A stretch of DNA of 64,000 nucleotides from Flavobacterium potami (GTDB lineage Bacteria; Bacteroidota; Bacteroidia; Flavobacteriales; Flavobacteriaceae): contig NZ_JAINUY010000003.1 of assembly GCF_020026915.1 (NCBI RefSeq), positions 124,001 through 188,000 of the forward strand, read 5' to 3'. Below are positions 18,424-25,773 of the stretch, piece after piece. The stretch's first letter is position 1, and each line of letters begins with the position of its first letter. The notes beneath the pieces were generated by a model that had not been told where the DNA came from, searched no databases, and saw nothing but the letters and a program-made list of their open reading frames with translations. Made by a program: the position numbers and the translations under genes.

Positions 18424-18867
18424 TTATCCTTTTACTTCATTGATCAATTTACCATTAATAAAATATTGCATCAACGATTTTCCTTTAGCCAATCTATATA
18501 ATGTACGAACTGTATTACCGTCAAAAGTTCTTACCTCTCCAAAAGTTAAAACATCATCCGGAGTTAGAAATGTATAGGATAAACAACGATTATCTAAAAT
18601 TGTAACATTATACAATTTAAATTTAGAAGTATTTTCATAAACCAAATCAGAAGATAATAACTCGTTTGTTTTAAAATTATTCTTGAATTTATTTTTAACC
18701 TGCTTACTAATCATGATATCGGGATAAATAAGGTTTACCTTTTTAATCAACTCATATTGTTCAAGTGATGCCGTATCTGTTTTTTCAAGATATACTTTCA
18801 TATCTGAATCCTGCGCAAAAACTGGTAATGACAGTAATACAAAAAGTAATAAAGTAATTTTTTTCAT
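18424..18867 (-). CDS. secreted protein carried by the prophage (moron candidate)
   Basis: From the start at 18867 the protein has 147 residues and opens with a clear signal peptide (MKKITLLLFVLLSLPVFAQ). The in-frame Met at 18936 would hide that signal behind 23 residues and is rejected. LEQYELIKKVNLIYPDIMISK and FGEVRTFDGNTVRTLY match the chromosomal protein at 16964-17380. It has its own -7 box at 18914-18907. It is unlike any structural phage gene and may be expressed in lysogens. Confidence 0.7.
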   Translation of the reverse strand: MKKITLLLFVLLSLPVFAQDSDMKVYLEKTDTASLEQYELIKKVNLIYPDIMISKQVKNKFKNNFKTNELLSSDLVYENTSKFKLYNVTILDNRCLSYTFLTPDDVLTFGEVRTFDGNTVRTLYRLAKGKSLMQYFINGKLINEVKG

Positions 18868-18906
18868 GTGGTTTTGTTTTGTGAGTTTATAATTACTAAA
18901 GATTTT

Positions 18907-18914
18907 CAAATATA
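18907..18914 (-). promoter_or_regulatory. candidate -7 box of the prophage secreted-protein gene
   Basis: On the minus strand TATATTTG lies 39 nt upstream of the ATG at 18867. This is an exact TANNTTTG match and suggests expression independent of the phage structural operon. Confidence 0.45.
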
Positions 18915-19000
18915 GTGCCAATAATTTTAATTTCACTCTGTCAATTGCTATAAAAGAATAAATAATTATACCTTAGTGCAAACAATAAAATAAGAAAATT

Positions 19001-19252
19001 ATGAAGCATATTAGAGTAACTGTCACCAATTTAGATCTAGGAGATAAAAATTATAGTCCTAATGACTTTTTGCAACAAGCTACAAAACAGCTTAACACAT
19101 TTGAATACATAATTTACATCAATCACATAACATGTATTTCATCAAATATAACTGGAGGAGCAGATATAAGATTAAGTTGTGGAAAAGAAATTCCTGTATT
19201 GGATAATCTTATGAATCTTGAGCAGAAAATTGAAAGTGCTTATAGCTCGTAA
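19001..19252 (+). CDS. unknown small prophage protein, opposite strand
   Basis: An 83-residue soluble protein with no recognised family. It has a beta-rich N-terminus (KHIRVTVTNLDLG) and two Cys residues. It is one of only two prophage genes on the plus strand, divergent from the secreted-protein gene and convergent with the structural operon. That position is often used by lysogeny or regulatory genes, but no DNA-binding motif is visible. Confidence 0.5.
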   Translation: MKHIRVTVTNLDLGDKNYSPNDFLQQATKQLNTFEYIIYINHITCISSNITGGADIRLSCGKEIPVLDNLMNLEQKIESAYSS

Positions 19253-19259
19253 TAAAAAG

Positions 19260-19287
19260 AAGCCTTTGTAAATTAATACAAAGGCTT
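19260..19287. terminator. bidirectional terminator inside the prophage
   Basis: AAGCCTTTGTA and TACAAAGGCTT form an 11-bp stem. It separates the convergent plus-strand gene and the end of the structural operon, and it includes the last codons of the 74-residue gene. Confidence 0.8.
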
Positions 19288-19497
19288 ATCTATTATATAA
19301 TCATTGAAATATTGTCGAGAAATATAATTACCAGTTTTACGATTGTAAATATTAATGTAGTGATAATCAAATCCGACATTTTTACACCAATTATGCAGGT
19401 AAAATATTGACTTACAAAACTCAACTTTGATAGGTCTTATACTTTTATCTTTATTAAAAATCGTGCAACTGTAGGGAGTTGGAGTATTATTAGCCAT
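19273..19497 (-). CDS. small prophage protein
   Basis: A 74-residue Tyr- and Asn-rich protein without signal or membrane segment. Its ATG overlaps the stop codon of the 312-residue gene by one base (TAATG), so it is translationally coupled and is the last gene of the structural operon. Function is unknown. Confidence 0.5.
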   Translation of the reverse strand: MANNTPTPYSCTIFNKDKSIRPIKVEFCKSIFYLHNWCKNVGFDYHYINIYNRKTGNYISRQYFNDYIIDKPLY

Positions 19498-20435
19498 TAA
19501 ATGTAGACATTGGAAACAGTTAACTCTACTAATGCATCAGGAGATTTTAACGTAACACTATCGTTATTACCCCTGTAATTTTGAATAATATTATTATAAA
19601 AAAGTTCAACTTCAGTTCCAAAATCGTTAAGTCTAAATTTACGATGAACTACAGCAAATTCCTTAGTTTTTAAGTTAAAGAACATTTCAAACTGAGTAAA
19701 ATCCGAGAATACATAAGCACCTCCTGATAAATCTACAGGTTTAATAAAAAAGTTGAAGAAAGGAAAAGACTTTCCAGATGCTATTCTTGATGCGGTATTT
19801 AAAGTAGTATAATTATTAGGAACTAAATTTGATATCACTGTATTATCAAGTAAATCATAAGAGCCATCAAGATATATTCTTATCGTAACCTTAGCAAAAA
19901 CAGATACATTGTCGTAACGAGAGCTTAAAGAACCACCAATAAAGTTTTTTTTAACCAAAGTAGGACGGTTGTAAATAATTAATTCAGGAGTAGTAGCACC
20001 ACTCGGCATAGACATTACATCAACCTGATGACGCACCATGCTCTTAACATCTACATCATGACGAGGAATAGCACCGTAAATCATTGCATTAACTATAGGT
20101 ACATCTACACCGACATTCGTTAATTCAAATCTTACTTTTTTATTCGCTTCAAAAAAATGATTTAAAGGAATGACATTTAAGTCTGACATCTCCAAATCAT
20201 TTATAATCGAAGTCATAAACAAGTTGTCAATGGCTATAAACTCTACACGATCTACTCTTTTATTATCAATGAAGACGCCAACAATAAAAAACTGAACATC
20301 AATTCCCTCTACTAAATAATGACTACCATAATTTATATCATTTTGTTCGTCATAATAATAATCAACATAAACTAAAGGCTTAACTTTTAAAGAATAACTT
20401 TCATCTATATATTGAATGTAATGTCTTGTATTCAT
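19497..20435 (-). CDS. putative virion protein (spike or minor capsid candidate)
   Basis: The largest protein of the late operon, at 312 residues. It is beta-rich throughout, has no signal or membrane segment and few Cys, and contains a Gly-rich turn region (SMPSGATTPELIIYN..KKNFIGGSLSSRYDN) near the middle. Such a composition suits a jelly-roll or spike protein. It starts 2 nt after the membrane-protein gene. I do not recognise the sequence; a capsid role is inferred from size, composition and position, and it is the alternative to the 239-residue protein as major capsid. Confidence 0.5.
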   Translation of the reverse strand: MNTRHYIQYIDESYSLKVKPLVYVDYYYDEQNDINYGSHYLVEGIDVQFFIVGVFIDNKRVDRVEFIAIDNLFMTSIINDLEMSDLNVIPLNHFFEANKKVRFELTNVGVDVPIVNAMIYGAIPRHDVDVKSMVRHQVDVMSMPSGATTPELIIYNRPTLVKKNFIGGSLSSRYDNVSVFAKVTIRIYLDGSYDLLDNTVISNLVPNNYTTLNTASRIASGKSFPFFNFFIKPVDLSGGAYVFSDFTQFEMFFNLKTKEFAVVHRKFRLNDFGTEVELFYNNIIQNYRGNNDSVTLKSPDALVELTVSNVYI

Positions 20436-20437
20436 AA

Positions 20438-20959
20438 TTAATTAAATAAGGGAACTTTCTTCAAGTCCGAAGTTGATAAATATTTTTTCAAATCAGCTTT
20501 CAAATCACGTCTTGTAATAACATAATAACAGCCGATTACTAATGGCACAGTTGAACCTTGCTTAACTTTAAGTAACTCCTTAATTGTTTCATTTTCATTT
20601 TCGAAATTAGAAAACGGCTCAGTTATCCAAGTGAACCAAGGTGCATCTTTTGTTTGCTTATTTGTACCCAACCAAACTGCTAAAGATTCTGCTATATCAT
20701 GAACTTCTTTACGTGATGTAATTTTGTTCAATTCAATTTCTTTTGTCATTGGATTAGATACTGCAATTCTTAAATCCTTTTCTGCGTTTTCGAGTTCTTT
20801 TTCCTCAGCGTCTTGTGTGAATTTATCATACCATTTTTTCAATAGTGGATAAAACACAATTATACCAGTAATAAGAATCCAATATTTTTGCAGAAAGTCA
20901 AAGAGCCAAACTGTATTGGCTTGGCTCTTTGTTCTATTTGTTATCTCTCTTTGAGCCAT
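20438..20959 (-). CDS. prophage membrane protein
   Basis: A 173-residue protein with one membrane helix near residues 25-44 (YWILITGIIVFYPLLKKW), then a long charged helical part and a C-terminal block LVIGCYYVITRRDLKADLKKYL. It is likely a virion membrane-associated protein, as the particle type is expected to have an internal lipid layer. It is coupled to the 312-residue gene. Confidence 0.55.
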   Translation of the reverse strand: MAQREITNRTKSQANTVWLFDFLQKYWILITGIIVFYPLLKKWYDKFTQDAEEKELENAEKDLRIAVSNPMTKEIELNKITSRKEVHDIAESLAVWLGTNKQTKDAPWFTWITEPFSNFENENETIKELLKVKQGSTVPLVIGCYYVITRRDLKADLKKYLSTSDLKKVPLFN

Positions 20960-20962
20960 GGA

Positions 20963-21070
20963 TTATTTTTTCTTAAATAATTTATAAGCTAAAAAACCCG
21001 CTAAAGCAACTAGTACAACATTTGCAACAGTTTTATTGTTTGCGTAAAAAAGTTTGATTTTATCTAACAT
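20963..21070 (-). CDS. 35-residue membrane protein (prophage)
   Basis: Reads MLDKIKLFYANNKT followed by a hydrophobic stretch (VANVVLVALAGFLAYKLF) and a lysine tail: a single membrane helix with a positively charged end. It fits the gap between two genes of the operon with 3 nt to the next ATG. Very small membrane proteins are typical of membrane-containing phages. The call rests on position and composition. Confidence 0.5.
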   Translation of the reverse strand: MLDKIKLFYANNKTVANVVLVALAGFLAYKLFKKK

Positions 21071-21117
21071 CTTGTTTAAATTTTGAATTAATAATTTTTA
21101 TCTTTTTTTGCGTTTGT

Positions 21118-21663
21118 TTAGACTGTAACGCTGTAAACAGTATAAAAAAAAAGCAGTACGGGAATAATCAAATAATTAAATTTGAACTTCTTTTTAGCCG
21201 TTACCGTCACACCTGAAAGATTATAATCTCCCATAATGTCAATAGCATCTTGAATATCTGAATCGTAAATTAAATTATGATCAGGAGAACATTCGTGTTT
21301 AATAATAGCCCTTGCAATAACCAAGTAAAACTTAGCATCTACAATTTTGATCGTTTGGTCAGGGTCTAAACCGACAGCCTTTGAGATAACCTCAATATAT
21401 TTTTGAGTATCATTTTCGGAAGGTGGCGCATATTCAGTTATCAATTTTCTAACTGTATTTTTGCCCTTGTCAATGTCATTGGTTAAATCCCTTAACATTG
21501 CACGAATACCAAATTTTACTTCTGTAAATTGCTCAAAGTGCTTATCTGTATTCTGTGCATTTGGTATTTTACCTTGCCAAGCAATATTTGTTAGAACCAA
21601 ATTGCCCGGATTATTATTTCGAACACCTCTTGTTAAATCTTTTCGACCTAAAAAACTACTCAT
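21118..21663 (-). CDS. lysozyme-like muralytic virion protein with C-terminal anchor
   Basis: A 181-residue protein. The N-terminal domain has GVRNNNPGNL (13-22), QFTEVKFGIRAMLRDL (45-60) and LITEYAPPSENDTQKYI (74-90). This pattern belongs to the phage structural protein family with a lysozyme/transglycosylase-like fold, also found in tail-less Flavobacteria phages. A hydrophobic helix (about 162-180) ends the protein and would anchor it in the virion membrane. It would cut peptidoglycan during entry or lysis. Its start overlaps the end of the 58-residue gene. Confidence 0.72.
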   Translation of the reverse strand: MSSFLGRKDLTRGVRNNNPGNLVLTNIAWQGKIPNAQNTDKHFEQFTEVKFGIRAMLRDLTNDIDKGKNTVRKLITEYAPPSENDTQKYIEVISKAVGLDPDQTIKIVDAKFYLVIARAIIKHECSPDHNLIYDSDIQDAIDIMGDYNLSGVTVTAKKKFKFNYLIIPVLLFFYTVYSVTV

Positions 21664-21832
21664 TTTCTTCTACAATTTGAGGTTTAGCAGGTGTTTGCGG
21701 TTCATCTTTTCCGAAATCTAATTTGCCTAGTTCGTCAGACACAACCTGAATACCTTTCAAAATTGCAGTTACAACCGCACCATATTTTACGATAATCCCA
21801 ATTATCGAAACAATTCCTTTCAAATTTTTCAT
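21656..21832 (-). CDS. 58-residue membrane protein (prophage)
   Basis: MKNLKGIVSIIGIIVKYGAV is followed by more hydrophobic residues, then an acidic Pro-rich tail (GKDEPQTPAKPQIVEENE). It starts within ATGA overlapping the stop of the preceding 35-residue gene and runs 8 nt into the lysozyme-like gene. Such overlaps indicate translational coupling. Function is unknown. Confidence 0.55.
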   Translation of the reverse strand: MKNLKGIVSIIGIIVKYGAVVTAILKGIQVVSDELGKLDFGKDEPQTPAKPQIVEENE

Positions 21833-21936
21833 GACTTATTTTGTTTTAATTGTTTTCTTTTTTCTAAATACTCTTTGAGTAGATCAACCCCCTCATGTAA
21901 GATCAGAGGGAGGAATTTTAATATTACCTTAAACAT
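21829..21936 (-). CDS. 35-residue amphipathic protein (prophage)
   Basis: MFKVILKFLPLILHEGVDLL is followed by a strongly charged KEYLEKRKQLKQNKS tail. The ATG overlaps the stop of the 133-residue gene (TAATG) and its own stop overlaps the next ATG (ATGA). The sequence suggests a short amphipathic or membrane-associated helix. Confidence 0.45.
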   Translation of the reverse strand: MFKVILKFLPLILHEGVDLLKEYLEKRKQLKQNKS

Positions 21937-22337
21937 TAGTTTGAGCGTAAAAATGTACCTGCGTAACCTCCGTTTTTTGCACGTGGATTGATTACGAATG
22001 CCATCCCGTCAATTACTACTTTACCGCCATTTTTTTGCATTGTACCCCAATGAAATGACTGAACACCAGTTTTAGTGTTTGTGAAAGTACAAGCAACAGA
22101 ACCAAACCAACCTTTGTCTGACAGATTTGATTTAGAAGTTGTTACACATTTTATTGCAATTAATTCTCCTTTGCTCAATCTCCAACCAGTTGTCAGATGT
22201 TGTTCTACACCTTTATTAGGACCCGAAAGAGGGGTGTAAGTAGTGTTTTTTGCACCTGAATGCTTTACTTTTTGATTATTATTATTGTTGTTATAATTCT
22301 GATTATTTGAACCATAACTTTTTTTACTTTGTGCCAT
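21936..22337 (-). CDS. small prophage virion-type protein
   Basis: A 133-residue basic protein. The first 35 residues are an Asn-rich low-complexity stretch (NNQNYNNNNNNQK). The remainder is a compact beta-rich domain (LTTGWRLSKGELIAIKC..WFGSVACTF..FHWGTMQKNGGK). It lies in the structural operon. The domain is not recognised; a nucleic-acid or structural role is possible. Confidence 0.5.
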   Translation of the reverse strand: MAQSKKSYGSNNQNYNNNNNNQKVKHSGAKNTTYTPLSGPNKGVEQHLTTGWRLSKGELIAIKCVTTSKSNLSDKGWFGSVACTFTNTKTGVQSFHWGTMQKNGGKVVIDGMAFVINPRAKNGGYAGTFLRSN

Positions 22338-22399
22338 TACTTTATAATGTGTTTGATTAATAGTATGAATTCAGCCAATTTTTTTAAAATTATTACTGC

Positions 22400-22432
22400 C
22401 GAATCTATCAGAAATACTATAAGATAGATTCG
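22400..22432. other. perfect 10-bp inverted repeat in the late operon
   Basis: CGAATCTATC at 22400-22409 and GATAGATTCG at 22423-22432 flank a 13-nt loop, in the 111-bp space between the 158- and 133-residue genes. No T-run follows on the minus strand, so it does not look like a simple terminator. It may be an RNA processing or packaging structure. Confidence 0.6.
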
Positions 22433-22448
22433 ATAGTAATTCCTAGGC

Positions 22449-22925
22449 TTATCGTCTTTTTGCAACTCTTTTGCCTGTGTTATTGCGATCACGTCTTATA
22501 AACCAAATCAATGCTATAAGACCAGCGACTGCACCAATAACAATTTTCCAATTTCTTTGAAACCAAACTTTTATAGTTGATGTTACGACAGTTGCACCAA
22601 CTTGACCGCTTCCCTCTACAAATCCAGCACTTAAACCATCATTTATGCCAGTAGCAACAGACTTTGCGAAAATATTAGCACCTGCATTTGCTATAGCACC
22701 AGTCGCTTGACTTGCTGTAGCTAAAGCCAACTGATTGTTATATTCAGCTTGCGCAGCATTATTGGCTTTTTTTGCTTCATGAGCATCTTGCAGATTTTGC
22801 GAAATGTTTTGAACTGTACCACCTACGAAAGGAATAGCACCCATAATAGGAGTAGCGACTTTGATAAGATTTTTGAAAGAAACATTTTTCTTAATGGCAG
22901 TTCCGATTTTTTTAAAGAATCCCAT
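22449..22925 (-). CDS. prophage membrane protein with amphipathic N-terminus
   Basis: A 158-residue protein. It starts with a basic amphipathic helix (GFFKKIGTAIKKNVSFKN), continues through a Gly/Ala-rich central region with low complexity, and ends with a membrane helix (KIVIGAVAGLIALIWFI) and Arg/Lys tail. This plan is common among membrane or DNA-delivery proteins of small tail-less phages. It starts 3 nt after the capsid candidate gene. Confidence 0.55.
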   Translation of the reverse strand: MGFFKKIGTAIKKNVSFKNLIKVATPIMGAIPFVGGTVQNISQNLQDAHEAKKANNAAQAEYNNQLALATASQATGAIANAGANIFAKSVATGINDGLSAGFVEGSGQVGATVVTSTIKVWFQRNWKIVIGAVAGLIALIWFIRRDRNNTGKRVAKRR

Positions 22926-22928
22926 AGT

Positions 22929-23648
22929 TTACACCGTTTTTAAACATCTTACGACGAAATTAATAATTGAGCCTTGTGATTTATTGATCTCTAAACCAAC
23001 AACAGCCACTAAAGGCAATGTCAATCTATCAGTTAAACCTTGAACCACTTTTCCATCGGAAAGGATTGCCTGAATTGGGTCAATATCACGGCTTAAAGTT
23101 TGCAATTCAAAAGGAAGGTATTTTACCACTTGACCATTTGCATATTGGTAAGACAAATCACTAATTGAATCGTCAACGGTCATAACAGCCAAATCAAATC
23201 CCTGAACGTCAACTTTTTTGTTAAACTCCTCAGATGCTACAGATTTTTGTTCGAAGAAAAACAAATTGTTTGTTTGTTGTGGCTCTTCAATTCCGTGTAA
23301 ATCGTAATGTTTATCAGCAATCAAATCTTCTAAAGTAATTTTAATACTTTCTTTATCAGCAAGATAAATCGAACCTTCGTCTGCCAATTCACATAAAGCG
23401 ATTAACGCATTATCAGCATCAGATTGAGTGTTTTCAGTTCCGTAAGTACTTGCTAAAATGAAATCTTTAAGCAATACTTTGTTTGCTAAAATGACATTCG
23501 AACCGTTACCACGTTCAATGTAAACACTGATTTTTTCATTTGTCAAAGCAGATAAAGCTAAATCACTTGAAATAATCAAAGCACCGATTGATTTTGTTAC
23601 TTGTAATTCTGGCGATTTTGTAACGCCTGTAATAGTTGCAATTTTCAT
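22929..23648 (-). CDS. candidate double-jelly-roll major capsid protein
   Basis: A 239-residue beta-rich acidic protein with two similar halves. The first has KISVYIERGNGSNVILA followed by KVLLKDFIL. The second has DLSYQYANGQVVKYLPF followed by ELQTL. Each reads like the strand-turn-helix VxVxxDG..L..LIL block of PM2 P2-type capsid proteins. It is the first gene of the late operon, next to the initiator genes, the place of the capsid gene in FLiP. The length is a little short for this fold. The call is by eye, not by search. Confidence 0.55.
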   Translation of the reverse strand: MKIATITGVTKSPELQVTKSIGALIISSDLALSALTNEKISVYIERGNGSNVILANKVLLKDFILASTYGTENTQSDADNALIALCELADEGSIYLADKESIKITLEDLIADKHYDLHGIEEPQQTNNLFFFEQKSVASEEFNKKVDVQGFDLAVMTVDDSISDLSYQYANGQVVKYLPFELQTLSRDIDPIQAILSDGKVVQGLTDRLTLPLVAVVGLEINKSQGSIINFVVRCLKTV

Positions 23649-23709
23649 TTGTTATAAATTTTATTTGTTTAATTTCTTTCACAAAGGTTATTGCAACTAT
23701 TAAAACACG

Positions 23710-23754
23710 TTACCGTTTTTTACCTATAATTACCGATTTTTTACTATTTTTACC
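23710..23754. promoter_or_regulatory. TTACCG direct repeats in the divergent prophage control region
   Basis: TTACCG occurs at 23710-23715 and again at 23730-23735, each followed by a T6-AC tract, and a third TTTTTACC follows. The two TTACCG units are 20 bp apart, about two helical turns. They lie between the late operon and the plus-strand 78-residue gene and could be operator or iteron sites. Confidence 0.5.
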
Positions 23755-23780
23755 TACTTATTCTTATTAAAACATGCAAA

Positions 23781-24017
23781 ATGCTAAACATAAAACAACT
23801 TAAATTAGATTTAGCCGAACTTCGTATTAAAGTAGCAGAACTTAAAATTGCTGAAAAGAATGAAATAGAGGGAATTGAGTATGAGATTTTCCAATTAAAA
23901 CAAAATCTAGTAAACAATTATTCTTTAACAAAATACGATGCACACATCAAATCGGAAATTCATAAAACTTCTTTATTTATTACAGATGTTGAGAGAATTA
24001 TTATAGCGCATTCTTAA
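23781..24017 (+). CDS. small helical prophage protein, opposite strand
   Basis: A 78-residue protein that is almost all helix (KQLKLDLAELRIKVAELKIAEKNEI), probably a coiled coil. It is divergent from the capsid candidate across the TTACCG repeats and overlaps the stop of the 56-residue gene on the other strand by 4 bases. A regulatory role is possible but unproven. Confidence 0.5.
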   Translation: MLNIKQLKLDLAELRIKVAELKIAEKNEIEGIEYEIFQLKQNLVNNYSLTKYDAHIKSEIHKTSLFITDVERIIIAHS

Positions 24018-24184
24018 GTTAATATTCCGTAATCGATCAAGTCTTTAATCGTTAAATATTTTCTATTTAAAGCAAGACTATCTAAAATTATTTGATATTC
24101 TTTTCGAGCTGTCTTGTAGCTAACTTCCAATATAAATTGAAGTTGAACCTTATTAACTTTTTGGCTTAAATTTCTTGTTTTCAT
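24014..24184 (-). CDS. 56-residue prophage protein, possible DNA-binding
   Basis: It begins MKTRNLSQKVNKVQLQFIL and contains SYKTARKEYQIILDSLALNR followed by KYLTIKDLIDYGIL. The helix-turn-helix-like pattern (an Ala-Arg helix, then a short loop and the K(Y)LT..DL element) resembles small HTH proteins of Bacteroidota mobile elements. It starts 3 nt after the stop of the initiator gene, so the two are coupled. Confidence 0.5.
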   Translation of the reverse strand: MKTRNLSQKVNKVQLQFILEVSYKTARKEYQIILDSLALNRKYLTIKDLIDYGILT

Positions 24185-24187
24185 GGC

Positions 24188-25381
24188 TTATAAAAATAAA
24201 AGTTGGTGTTCGTGAAATAATTCAAAGTCAAATTCATTTACTAATTTTTCCTTTGTTCTAAATTCGTGCAGATAGAAATGTAATTTGTTTTTGAACCACA
24301 TTAAAAGCGGTTTTTCAGTAGTCATATCTAAATCTTCAAGTAAAAGATTTAAAGCAACGATATAAGATATATCCTGATTGTTTGCGTAATACTCTCTAAA
24401 TAGAGATTTCGCAAGTCGCTTTTTAATTGTTGTTGACGAAAGAACAACCTTTTTTAAACGTTTGATTATAGGATTGAATTTGGTAACCTGAGATTGCAAA
24501 AAATCAAAATCAAACAGAGTTATAAGCTTTTCTTTGTTAACCTGACTTTTGCCAGTATTCTCACGAAGTTCAAAAAAACCTTTGTTTGCAATCTTTAATA
24601 ACTCATAAAGATTTGCTTTATCAAAAATACCCCAAGTCATTGTCTGACTGACATTTATATCAGCCTTAGAATGTTCATTTAATCCCCTAAAAAACGCAGA
24701 ATTTAACTGATATTCAAAACGCCAAACATTTTCATTTTTTAAACCATTGTTATTGTAGTACTCATTTATATATGGTTTCTCAGTTAATTGCAATGACAGC
24801 GTTTTGTTATAGCATCTTATTATTTTGTCGGAAGTTCTTTTGCCAATTTGGAAGCCGTTAAGTATTGATTTTCCTTTGTACGTTTCAAAATAGCTTTGTA
24901 AATTTTTAGGACGCCCCGAAATAAGGTAGTTACCTGCAACAACATTACTATATAAATTACGGTAAGAATTGTTGATATCAGACTTGTCAAGGCAAATATC
25001 CAGTCTATTAATAGACTTAAAAATGTAGTTCGTTTCATCGCAAAATGCGTTTATGATACCTCTTAAGGCATCGTTAGACAATGTGTAAAATAGATTATTT
25101 TCGAATTGTAGTTGTGCAAATTGTTCGCTCATAATAACAGAACGAGGTTTTGCGGTATAAATACCAATTTTTAAATCTTCGTAGTATAAGTCAGCCCTCA
25201 GTTCAAAAATCTTAGTTCCGTACTCATAAGGTTTTAAACGAAATTTTGAATGTTCGGGAAATTCTCCAAAGGGCTGACCTTCGAGATTAATAATTAAGTA
25301 GTCTATATTTATAAGCGTAGTTTTTAAATTGTTGTTTTTAAATTTAGTCTGGGCTTGATGCCTTTCTTTATATGAAATCAT
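24188..25381 (-). CDS. Rep_trans-like rolling-circle replication initiator
   Basis: A 397-residue protein with the ordered signatures of the Rep_trans (pT181 RepC) family: SINRLDICLDKSD (Asp128, Asp132), GFQIGKRTSDKIIRCYNKT with candidate nicking Tyr191, and WRFEYQLNS (Glu223). These proteins nick one strand of a circular genome and stay bound while it is displaced. FLiP-type phages have a comparable initiator. It has no helicase domain and would rely on the host. A hairpin just upstream (25409-25432) is a candidate origin. Confidence 0.75.
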   Translation of the reverse strand: MISYKERHQAQTKFKNNNLKTTLINIDYLIINLEGQPFGEFPEHSKFRLKPYEYGTKIFELRADLYYEDLKIGIYTAKPRSVIMSEQFAQLQFENNLFYTLSNDALRGIINAFCDETNYIFKSINRLDICLDKSDINNSYRNLYSNVVAGNYLISGRPKNLQSYFETYKGKSILNGFQIGKRTSDKIIRCYNKTLSLQLTEKPYINEYYNNNGLKNENVWRFEYQLNSAFFRGLNEHSKADINVSQTMTWGIFDKANLYELLKIANKGFFELRENTGKSQVNKEKLITLFDFDFLQSQVTKFNPIIKRLKKVVLSSTTIKKRLAKSLFREYYANNQDISYIVALNLLLEDLDMTTEKPLLMWFKNKLHFYLHEFRTKEKLVNEFDFELFHEHQLLFL

Positions 25382-25408
25382 AGTTTTTTAGTAGGTTTGA
25401 GTGAGTTA

Positions 25409-25432
25409 GTTGCCGTTATACCCTACGGCAAC
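25409..25432. other. hairpin upstream of rep: candidate replication origin
   Basis: GTTGCCGT (25409-25416) and ACGGCAAC (25425-25432) form a perfect 8-bp stem with an 8-nt loop TATACCCT. It lies 28 bp upstream of the initiator ATG. Rep_trans origins carry the nick in such an inverted repeat, though often inside the rep gene. Origin function is inferred. Confidence 0.5.
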
Positions 25433-25443
25433 AATTTTAAAAA

Positions 25444-25770
25444 TTACGAAAGGGGAGTAGTGAACAAAGAATAATGTGATTTTGGTAAATCGTTAACCGT
25501 AAACTCTTTTTTTGCTATGGCTTCGGTTATTTTCTTTTCGGTTTCAATAAACTTGCTTTTATAATTTGAAATTTCAGAATTAAAAGAAGAATTTATTTTC
25601 TGTGCGATTTGCTGAATTTCTTTAAGAATAAAAGAATGCTGATACTTAAGTTGTATCAAATCAACAGTTTCAACTGGATGCTTTGAATATTCGTTTAAAT
25701 CGTGGTTTAAACCTGCCAATTCCAAGATTAAATTATCTCGTTTTTGAATTAAAAGTAAAATTGTTGACAT
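25444..25770 (-). CDS. helical prophage protein
   Basis: A 108-residue protein with long predicted helices (LLIQKRDNLILELAGLNHDLNEY and ISNYKSKFIETEKKITEAI), likely a coiled coil, without signal or membrane segment. It belongs to the early cluster upstream of rep. No family is recognised. Confidence 0.5.
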   Translation of the reverse strand: MSTILLLIQKRDNLILELAGLNHDLNEYSKHPVETVDLIQLKYQHSFILKEIQQIAQKINSSFNSEISNYKSKFIETEKKITEAIAKKEFTVNDLPKSHYSLFTTPLS

Positions 25771-25773
25771 ATA

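Noticed and set aside
18936..18936. Longer start for the prophage secreted protein
   Set aside because: It would place 23 residues before an otherwise standard signal peptide, and the -7 box at 18914-18907 would be inside the gene.
24820..25038. A 72-codon minus-strand frame inside rep
   Set aside because: It is a shadow frame of the initiator gene, with no supporting gene order.
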